A stretch of 13,196 bases of DNA from an uncultured Eubacteriales bacterium. Its GTDB lineage: Bacteria > Bacillota > Clostridia > UBA1381 > UMGS1253. The number at the start of each line of letters is the position of its first letter. Position 1 is the stretch's first letter. The notes beneath the pieces were generated by a model, which was not told the origin of the DNA, did not search any database, and saw only the letters and a program-made list of their open reading frames with translations. The stretch spans positions 1 through 13,196 of the forward strand of contig URQR01000037.1 of NCBI GenBank assembly GCA_900550065.1. The letters are read 5' to 3'. The position numbers were made by a program, and so were the translations under genes. Below are positions 1-5,065 of this stretch, one piece after another.

Positions 1-666
1 TATGCCGTAGCGCTGTGCGAAATAATACATGGCAAAGCGTCCGCCGAACATGATTTTCTTGTGCGCCGCGCCGTCGGCTAAGGCTTGAAAATCGCTGTCG
101 AGTTGTAATAACTGTTCAATATAAACCGCGGCGTTTTGGGTATACGCCTGTGTATGCGTTGGGTCTGCCGCGCACAGTGCGTCGCGGATATGCGCTGCCA
201 TAATAACGGCGTTGTACGGTGACGTCCAGATATGTGGATCGAGCTGGTGCGTGTGCGCCGCGCTGTCTTCTTCGGTATGTCCCGGTTCTTCCGCTTCTTC
301 TACGAGCGAAACCCCCTCCGACACGTCGAGCACATGCGTTTTTGTTTGGTCAAGACCGCCTATGATTCCTTCGGCCCAGCGTTCCATATACTTTCCGGTG
401 TAAATAAATACGTCGGCTTTTTGTATTTTTATGATATCGGCGGGGGAGGGCTCATACGTATGCGCCTCTGTTCCGGGCGGGAGCAGAAGCGTCACCTCAG
501 CCAAATCGCCCGCAATCTGCCGCGCAAAGTCGTACTGTGGAAATAAAGTTGTTATGATTTGTAATTTACCCGAATCTGTCTGCTTATTTTCCTGTATGGT
601 ATTGCACCCCGCCAACCCTAATATCAGGCTTGCGCACAGGCAGACAGCCCATAACTTTTTTATCAT
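1..666 (-). CDS. znuA: Zinc-type ABC transporter substrate-binding lipoprotein (ZnuA/AdcA-like), 3' part missing
   Basis: This is the extracellular metal-binding receptor of a cluster A-I ABC transporter (zinc or manganese uptake). The first 222 residues are present and the rest lies beyond the left edge. The start at 666 follows a good ribosome site (AGAAAGGTGATAATT) that overlaps the end of the upstream Fur-family gene. Residues 1-21 form a lipoprotein signal with lipobox LAGC, so Cys21 should be lipidated. The family core follows: IITTLFPQYDFARQIAG (about 37-53), LLPPGTEAHTYEPSPADI with the expected ligand His69, and DPHIWTSP with His145. An acidic, His-containing loop (about 120-142; His130, His138, His140) precedes DPHIW, as in zinc-specific members. 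Where many relatives have a SHDAFGYF-type ligand, this protein has GGRFAMYYF (208-216). Transporter permease and ATPase genes would be expected to the left. Zinc is favoured over manganese because of the His-rich loop, but this is inference. Confidence 0.93.
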   Translation of the reverse strand, partial: MIKKLWAVCLCASLILGLAGCNTIQENKQTDSGKLQIITTLFPQYDFARQIAGDLAEVTLLLPPGTEAHTYEPSPADIIKIQKADVFIYTGKYMERWAEGIIGGLDQTKTHVLDVSEGVSLVEEAEEPGHTEEDSAAHTHQLDPHIWTSPYNAVIMAAHIRDALCAADPTHTQAYTQNAAVYIEQLLQLDSDFQALADGAAHKKIMFGGRFAMYYFAQRYGI

Positions 667-671
667 AATTA

Positions 672-1115
672 TCACCTTTCTTCGAAATTTGAAACGTCCT
701 GTTCTTTTTTTCGACACACGCCGCAAAGGCCGTACAATACCGTGCGCGTATTATCGAGCAGAAAGCCGTGGTCTTTGTCCATATGCGCCGCCACCTGATC
801 CATCAGGCCGCAGTCAACGTGCAAAAGCGCACCGCACTGTGTGCATGTTAAGTGGTAATGCATCCGGCAGGTATTTGCAGAGTCAATATATTCGTAGCAC
901 GCACTCTTCGAGTTGGAAATAAAATATTTCCTTACGCTTCCCTCGTCGGCGAGCTTGTCCATATAGCGGTAGACCGTCGTTTTTCCGACGGCGAGCCCGT
1001 TTTGCTTGAGCGCGTCGGTCACGTCCTCCACCGTTAGGTGGCGCGCCGTATTCTTTTGTAAATACGCTAAAATTAAATCGCGCTGTTTTGTACGGTATCC
1101 GTTTTCACGCCGCAT
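672..1115 (-). CDS. Fur-family metalloregulator (Zur/Fur-like repressor)
   Basis: A 147-residue Fur-family transcriptional repressor, which is the usual length. The N-terminal winged helix spans about residues 7-65, with the recognition segment VGKTTVYRYMDKLADEG at 43-59. The C-terminal dimerisation and metal domain begins near residue 80 and contains MHYHLTCTQCG (His86, His88, Cys91, Cys94) and CGVC (Cys131, Cys134). These two CxxC pairs form the structural zinc site of the family, and the histidines fit the sensory site. The ribosome site is AGAAGGTGAA. Its stop lies 5 bases before the znuA-like start, so the two genes form an operon and are probably translationally coupled. Linkage to a zinc-type receptor suggests Zur, while the operator just upstream resembles a classical Fur box. 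The metal sensed is therefore unsettled and no symbol is given. Confidence 0.95.
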   Translation of the reverse strand: MRRENGYRTKQRDLILAYLQKNTARHLTVEDVTDALKQNGLAVGKTTVYRYMDKLADEGSVRKYFISNSKSACYEYIDSANTCRMHYHLTCTQCGALLHVDCGLMDQVAAHMDKDHGFLLDNTRTVLYGLCGVCRKKEQDVSNFEER

Positions 1116-1143
1116 CGTAGTTCACCTTCTAAAAAAATGAAAT

Positions 1144-1164
1144 TGAAACTGAAAATCATTTTCA
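1144..1164. promoter_or_regulatory. Fur-type operator overlapping the transcription start
   Basis: Positions 1150-1164 read TGAAAATCATTTTCA, a perfect 7-1-7 inverted repeat. Extending left to 1144 adds an overlapping, imperfect second 7-1-7 unit shifted by six bases (TGAAACT start). This is the arrangement of a 21-base double Fur box as known from Bacillus; I count 17 of 21 matches to TGATAAT-type consensus units. It lies directly downstream of the -10 of the divergent-side promoter, so occupancy would block initiation of fur-znuA. Autoregulation by the encoded Fur-family protein is the natural inference. Confidence 0.85.
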
Positions 1165-1193
1165 ATTATATAATAAATTCAAGAATTTGTCAA
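1165..1193 (-). promoter_or_regulatory. Sigma-A promoter of the fur-znuA operon
   Basis: On the minus strand, TTGACA (1193-1188) and TATAAT (1170-1165) are separated by exactly 17 bases, a perfect match to the housekeeping consensus. Transcription should start near 1158, about 43 bases before the fur-family start codon. Such a strong core promoter suits an operon held down by a repressor. Confidence 0.9.
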
Positions 1194-1224
1194 TTACTTG
1201 TCGGAAATATTTCGTCGTCATATC

Positions 1225-1253
1225 TTGACAATTTTACAGCGGGATGATACGCT
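1225..1253 (+). promoter_or_regulatory. Candidate promoter for the GH30-dtd-DUF188 genes
   Basis: TTGACA at 1225-1230 is followed after 17 bases by TACGCT at 1248-1253, preceded by TGA (1245-1247), which would make an extended -10. The -35 is perfect but the -10 matches only three of six positions, so this is a weak to moderate call. It is the best candidate in the 1194-1291 stretch before the GH30 gene. Confidence 0.45.
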
Positions 1254-1291
1254 AAACCAGAAAGTATTTTCCTGTATGAGGAGGAGCAAAC

Positions 1292-2653
1292 ATGGAAAAC
1301 AGACAGATTGCAGTATATAAGACAAATGTGCGCGCGGGACAGCTATTGGAGATGGAAAAACCGATGACGTTCCGAACGGGCAAGGAAACGCATGAAGAAG
1401 CGGTAATTAATCTCTATGACGATGTACAGTATCAGGAAATTCTCGGATTTGGCGGCGCATTTACAGAGTCGGCAGCGTATAACTACCATTTGATGGGAGA
1501 GAAAAACCGCAAAAAATTCATCGAGGCTTATTTTGACCCCAAAAAGGGCATTGGATACAGCTTTGGACGCACGCATATTGGCTCGTGTGACTTCAGCCTT
1601 GACACATACCAGTATGTAAGCGACGGCGACAAGTCGCTTGCCTCTTTTACAATTGACCGTGACAGGGAATATATCATTCCGCTTGTGAAGGATGCGCTGA
1701 AGGCGACAGGAGAGCGGCTTGTGCTGTTTGCCTCGCCGTGGAGCCCACCGGCGTTTATGAAAACGACGGGGAGCGCGCTGTTTGGGGGCAAGCTAAGCGG
1801 GGAATATATGGACACATGGGCGCAGTGCTTTGTCCGCTACATACAGGAGTTTGAAAAAGAAGGCGTTGCTATCTGGGGCGTAACGGTACAAAACGAGCCG
1901 AATGCGATTCAGACGTGGGAAAGCTGCCAGTACAGCGCGCAGGAGGAAGCGGATTTTATCAAAAACCACCTCGCTCCGGCGCTCGATAAGGCCGGGCTTT
2001 CCGACGTAAAAATTATCATTTGGGACCACAACAAGGAACAGCTCTACGACCGGGCGAAGGTGACGCTGGCAGACGAGGACGTACGCAGGCGCGTCACAGG
2101 GATTGGAATGCACTGGTACTCGGGCGAGCACTTTGAGGCGGTCGGAATTACGAAGCAGGCGTTTCCCGAAAAGCAGCTTTTGGTCACGGAGTTCTGCCAC
2201 GGACTGTACGCGAAGGAGCGCGCGGTGACTATGGCCGAACGGTATGCGTATGACATGATTGGAAACCTGATGAATGGGGTAAGCGGCTCGTGTGACTGGA
2301 ACCTTGTGCTTGATACGGCCGGCGGGCCGTACCATGCGCGCTTCGGCGGGTGCAGCGCGCCCGTGATGTACAATGTGGCGGAGGACGAACTTATCTTGAC
2401 GCCCGTCTACTACTACGTGGGCCATTTTTCAAAGTTTATCCAGCGCGGCGCGCGCCGAATCGGCGCGAGCAAATACAGTGAGCGGATACAGGTGTGCGCG
2501 TTTGAAAATCCGGACGGTACGATTGCGGCGGTCGTCTTAAACCGTTCGCCGCGGCGTGTTCCGTTCCATTTGAAATATAATGGGCTGTGCGCGCGCGGCC
2601 CAAGCACACCACACTCAATTATGACGCTACTATTTAACAAAGAACAGAAGTAA
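1292..2653 (+). CDS. Glycoside hydrolase family 30 (glucosylceramidase-like clan A glycosidase), cytoplasmic
   Basis: A 453-residue retaining beta-glycosidase of family GH30 with a (beta/alpha)8 barrel and a flanking beta domain. Visible family motifs are LGFGGAFTESAA (51-62), GRTHIGSCDFS (92-102), LFASPWSPPAFMKT (145-158), WGVTVQNEP (195-203) with acid/base Glu202, GIGMHWYSG (270-278), LLVTEFCHG (296-304) with nucleophile Glu300, and a C-terminal strand region where VVLNRSP (414-420) and HSIMTLLF (441-448) match the usual end of the fold. No signal peptide or membrane segment is present, so it should act inside the cell on imported oligosaccharides. The motifs point to the glucosylceramidase / beta-1,6-glucanase / beta-xylosidase side of GH30 rather than the glucuronoxylanase subfamily, but the substrate cannot be read from sequence. 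The ribosome site is GAGGAGG. The dtd gene follows after 11 bases. Confidence 0.93.
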   Translation: MENRQIAVYKTNVRAGQLLEMEKPMTFRTGKETHEEAVINLYDDVQYQEILGFGGAFTESAAYNYHLMGEKNRKKFIEAYFDPKKGIGYSFGRTHIGSCDFSLDTYQYVSDGDKSLASFTIDRDREYIIPLVKDALKATGERLVLFASPWSPPAFMKTTGSALFGGKLSGEYMDTWAQCFVRYIQEFEKEGVAIWGVTVQNEPNAIQTWESCQYSAQEEADFIKNHLAPALDKAGLSDVKIIIWDHNKEQLYDRAKVTLADEDVRRRVTGIGMHWYSGEHFEAVGITKQAFPEKQLLVTEFCHGLYAKERAVTMAERYAYDMIGNLMNGVSGSCDWNLVLDTAGGPYHARFGGCSAPVMYNVAEDELILTPVYYYVGHFSKFIQRGARRIGASKYSERIQVCAFENPDGTIAAVVLNRSPRRVPFHLKYNGLCARGPSTPHSIMTLLFNKEQK

Positions 2654-2664
2654 CGGAGGAGCTT

Positions 2665-3105
2665 ATGCGAGCGGTAATCCAGCGCGTAAAACGCGCAAGC
2701 GTAACAATAGACGGCAAAGAAACGGCGAGCATCGGACAGGGGTTTCTCGTTTTGCTCGGCGTACATGAAACGGACACGGAGCAGGAGGCGGCCTATGTGG
2801 CGAAAAAGTGCTGCGGCCTGCGGATATTTGAGGATGAGGACGGCAAGATGAACCGGTCGGTGCAGGATGTGGGCGGCGAGTTTTTGGTTGTGTCGAACTT
2901 TACGCTCTACGGCGACTGTAAAAAAGGCAACCGCCCAAGCTTTACATCGGCGGCACGGCCGGAAACGGCGATTCCGCTCTACGAATATTTTGTTTCTTGC
3001 GTACGTGAGGCCTGCATCCCGTGCCAGACGGGTGTGTTTGGCGCGGATATGCAGGTGGAGCTGCTGAACGACGGGCCAGTCACGGTCATCGTCGAAAGCG
3101 TGTGA
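2665..3105 (+). CDS. dtd: D-aminoacyl-tRNA deacylase
   Basis: A 146-residue cytoplasmic enzyme that hydrolyses D-amino acids (and glycine mischarged on tRNA-Ala) from tRNA. Length and motifs fit the DTD family throughout: MRAVIQRVKRASV at the start, FLVLLGV (27-33), KKCCGLRIFED (47-57), the SxFTL active-site motif as SNFTLYGDCKKGNRPSF (77-93), and the Gly-cisPro motif NDGPVTV (135-141) near the C terminus. The SQFTL glutamine commonly seen is asparagine here (Asn78), a conservative change. The start is fixed by ACGGAGGAGC just upstream. It lies between a glycosidase and a DUF188 gene with short gaps on both sides, so all three are probably on one transcript. Confidence 0.97.
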   Translation: MRAVIQRVKRASVTIDGKETASIGQGFLVLLGVHETDTEQEAAYVAKKCCGLRIFEDEDGKMNRSVQDVGGEFLVVSNFTLYGDCKKGNRPSFTSAARPETAIPLYEYFVSCVREACIPCQTGVFGADMQVELLNDGPVTVIVESV

Positions 3106-3113
3106 GGTGCGAA

Positions 3114-3554
3114 ATGAAAATTGTTGTGGACGCGGACGCGTGCCCGGTCAAAGAGCAGGTTGTACGCGCGGCAAAGACACGCGGAGTAGAGACCGTGATG
3201 GTGTTTGACAACACACATATTATTGAGGATGGCTACAGTAAGTGCATTGTTGTCGATAAGGGTACGGACAGCGCTGACCTTGCGCTGGTGAATCTACTAA
3301 GTAAGGGCGATATTGCAATAACGGGCGACTTCGGCGTTGCGACGCTTGCACTCGCGAAGGGGGCGTACGCGCTCAGCTTCAGTGGAATGCGCTACGACGA
3401 CAGCAACATTGACAAGCTGCTGTTTGAGCGGTTTTTGGGTAAAAAGGTGCGGCGCGGCGGCGGGCGGACAAAGGGGCCGCAAAAGCGCAGCGCGGCGCAG
3501 GACGAGGCGTTTGAGCGAGCGCTTGGCGCGCTGCTTGATGAATTGTGCGGTTAA
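3114..3554 (+). CDS. YaiI/YqxD family protein (DUF188)
   Basis: A 146-residue protein of the widespread YaiI/YqxD family, whose biochemical function is unknown and whose fold is considered PIN-like. The ATG at 3114 is chosen, 8 bases after the dtd stop and behind GAGGTG; the frame stays open to 3021 but that would overlap dtd and add unrelated residues. Family hallmarks are MKIVVDADACPVK (1-13), DKGTDSADLALVNLLSKGDIAITGD (about 48-72, with several acidic residues placed as in a metal-dependent nuclease-like site), and the basic tail RRGGGRTKGPQKRS (113-126). Association with dtd may be only positional. Confidence 0.95.
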   Translation: MKIVVDADACPVKEQVVRAAKTRGVETVMVFDNTHIIEDGYSKCIVVDKGTDSADLALVNLLSKGDIAITGDFGVATLALAKGAYALSFSGMRYDDSNIDKLLFERFLGKKVRRGGGRTKGPQKRSAAQDEAFERALGALLDELCG

Positions 3555-3564
3555 AGCGGGGCGG

Positions 3565-3583
3565 TTTGATACATTTTATCAAA
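3565..3583. repeat. Perfect 7-5-7 inverted repeat downstream of the DUF188 gene
   Basis: TTTGATA (3565-3571) and TATCAAA (3577-3583) are separated by five bases. No U-tract follows on the plus strand, so it is not a canonical terminator. It could be a weak 3' end hairpin or an operator. It lies eleven bases past the DUF188 stop. Confidence 0.4.
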
Positions 3584-3635
3584 AAGATATGTGAGCAGAC
3601 GGCGCGGTTTCGGCAATTCTTTTCGTAAAAAATAT

Positions 3636-3664
3636 TTGACACATCGTATCATAAATGGTATGAT
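3636..3664 (+). promoter_or_regulatory. Sigma-A promoter of the lysine-riboswitch operon
   Basis: TTGACA at 3636-3641 and TATGAT at 3659-3664 with a 17-base spacer give a near-consensus promoter. Transcription would start near 3671, about 18 bases before the riboswitch aptamer. A 6-5-6 dyad, ATCATA (3648-3653) with TATGAT (3659-3664), overlaps the -10, and another ATCATT/AATGAT pair lies at 3671-3691. Confidence 0.88.
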
Positions 3665-3688
3665 ATAGGTATCATTTTAATATTGAAT

Positions 3689-3856
3689 GATAGAGGTGCG
3701 TTTTCCATCAGTAGCGTGCGCGTGAGGCCGGCGGCGGCCGTAAGGAACGGGCGTGAAAGGGGCAAACGCCGAAGGCAGGGCGGGGCCGCACAGCGCTGTG
3801 CCTGGACGTATGGTTAAGAGCCATAGGTCTGTCACCGCGTGCGGTGGAGCGCTATC
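3689..3856 (+). ncRNA. Lysine riboswitch (L box) aptamer
   Basis: The stretch carries the signature of the lysine riboswitch. GATAGAGGTGCG at 3689-3700 is the conserved 5' core and is identical to the B. subtilis lysC element as I recall it. CAGTAG follows at 3709-3714, then GTGAAAGGGGCAAACGCCGAAGG at 3753-3775 (family core with GAAAGGGG and GCCGAAG), a central paired region, CTGTCAC (3829-3835), the short P5 hairpin CACCGC/GCGGTG (3833-3846), and the closing GGAGCGCTATC. The closing helix P1 pairs GATAG (3689-3693) with CTATC (3852-3856). It senses lysine and in this genomic position controls asd and downstream genes. Confidence 0.96.
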
Positions 3857-3888
3857 TGTAATCATAGGCATGGTTTATGTGCTTGTAT

Positions 3889-3934
3889 GTGGCAGCGGCG
3901 CTCTGTGCCGCTGCCATTTATTTTTGTATATTTT
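3889..3934 (+). terminator. Riboswitch-controlled attenuator (Rho-independent terminator)
   Basis: GGCAGCGGC (3891-3899) and GCCGCTGCC (3907-3915) form a perfect nine-pair stem, extendable by a T-A and a G-T pair, with a seven-base loop and a T-rich tail at 3917-3934. It lies between the lysine aptamer and the asd ribosome site. GAGCGC at 3847-3852, in and next to the 3' strand of P1, is complementary to GCGCTC at 3898-3903 in the terminator's ascending arm and loop. This offers a simple antiterminator: lysine binding would sequester the 3' P1 strand and allow termination. The switch mechanism is inferred; the pairings are seen. Confidence 0.92.
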
Positions 3935-3949
3935 AAGGAGGAGTTATAT

Positions 3950-5029
3950 ATGAAAGAGTATAACGTAGCAGTGATTGGTGCAACCGGGATGGTGGGCCAG
4001 CGCTTTATCAGTCTGCTTGAAAACCATCCGTGGTTTCATATCAAGGCGCTTGCGGCCTCTGCGCGGAGCGCGGGCAAGCCGTATATTGAAGCGGTTGGCA
4101 GCCGGTGGGCGATGAAAACGCCGATGCCGGAGCAGGTGAAAGATATGATTGTATTAGATGCGACAGCGGACAAAGAGAAAATCGCCGGTATGGTCGATTT
4201 TGTGTTCTGTGCAGTCGATATGAAAAAAGACGAAATCCGTGCGCTCGAGGAAGCGTATGCAAAGCTTGAGTGCCCGGTAATTTCGAACAATTCGGCGCAC
4301 CGCCACACCGACGACGTGCCGATGATTATTCCGGAAATCAACGCAGACCATGCGCAGATTATTGAAGCGCAGCGCAAACGCCTCGGCACAAAGCGCGGCT
4401 TTGTGGCTGTAAAGTCGAACTGCTCGATTCAGAGCTATGTTCCGGCGCTTCACCCACTTATGAAGTATGGCATTAAAGAGGTTGTTGCGTGTACCTATCA
4501 GGCGATTTCCGGTGCAGGCAAGACGTTTGAAACATGGCCGGAAATGGTCGACAACCTGATTCCGTATATCGGCGGCGAGGAAGAAAAGAGCGAAAAAGAG
4601 CCGATGAAGGTTTGGGGACACATTGAAGGCGATAAGATTGTTGACGCGACAAGCCCGGTGATTACGACGCAGTGTCTGCGTGTACCGGTTTCGGACGGGC
4701 ACACGGCGGCGGTTTTTGTTTCGTTTGAAAATAAGCCGTCTATTGACGAAATTAAGCAGGCTTGGAAGGACTTTTCCGGTGAGCCGCAGGCGCTTAACCT
4801 GCCGTCCGCACCGAAGCAGTTCTTAAACTACTTTGAAGAGGATAACCGCCCGCAGGCCAAGCTCGACCGCGATATGGAGGGCGGTATGGCGGTATCGGTC
4901 GGAAGACTGCGTGAGGATACGGTCTACGACTATAAATTTGTTTCCCTTTCGCACAATACGCTGCGCGGCGCGGCCGGCGGCGCGGTGCTGATGGCGGAAT
5001 TGCTTGCAGCGAAGGGGTATATGGACTAA
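3950..5029 (+). CDS. asd: Aspartate-semialdehyde dehydrogenase (archaeal/fungal-type branch)
   Basis: Reduces L-aspartyl-4-phosphate with NADPH to aspartate semialdehyde, the branch-point precursor of lysine, diaminopimelate, threonine and methionine. The ATG at 3950 is chosen because AAGGAGGAG (3935-3943) lies seven bases upstream; upstream in-frame ATGs lie inside the attenuator. The 359 residues include the nucleotide-binding GATGMVGQ (10-17), AVKSNCSIQ with catalytic Cys158, SGAGKTFETWPEMVDN (187-202), and RVPVSDGHT (244-252) with active-site Arg244 and His251. The long SGAGKTFETWPE...YIGGEEEKSEKEP segment places it in the branch typical of archaea, fungi and some Clostridia rather than the E. 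coli type. It is the first gene after the lysine riboswitch. Confidence 0.97.
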   Translation: MKEYNVAVIGATGMVGQRFISLLENHPWFHIKALAASARSAGKPYIEAVGSRWAMKTPMPEQVKDMIVLDATADKEKIAGMVDFVFCAVDMKKDEIRALEEAYAKLECPVISNNSAHRHTDDVPMIIPEINADHAQIIEAQRKRLGTKRGFVAVKSNCSIQSYVPALHPLMKYGIKEVVACTYQAISGAGKTFETWPEMVDNLIPYIGGEEEKSEKEPMKVWGHIEGDKIVDATSPVITTQCLRVPVSDGHTAAVFVSFENKPSIDEIKQAWKDFSGEPQALNLPSAPKQFLNYFEEDNRPQAKLDRDMEGGMAVSVGRLREDTVYDYKFVSLSHNTLRGAAGGAVLMAELLAAKGYMD

Positions 5030-5065
5030 TCGGGTTAAAATTTAATAAAAAGGCGGTTGAGCCGT

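Noticed and set aside
212..922. Overlapping plus-strand open frames of 61-163 codons
   Set aside because: They lie opposite the znuA-like and Fur-family genes, have no recognisable domains and low-complexity translations. The minus-strand reading gives clear protein families.
1793..2425. Long minus-strand open frame of 210 codons inside the GH30 gene
   Set aside because: Arg/His/Val-rich translation without domains, typical of the antisense of a coding gene with this base composition. The same holds for the long antisense frames at 4154-4702, 5042-5713, 6686-7435 and 11262-11930.
3753..3953. Plus-strand open frame of 66 codons between the DUF188 gene and asd
   Set aside because: It runs through the lysine riboswitch aptamer and attenuator hairpin and has no ribosome site.
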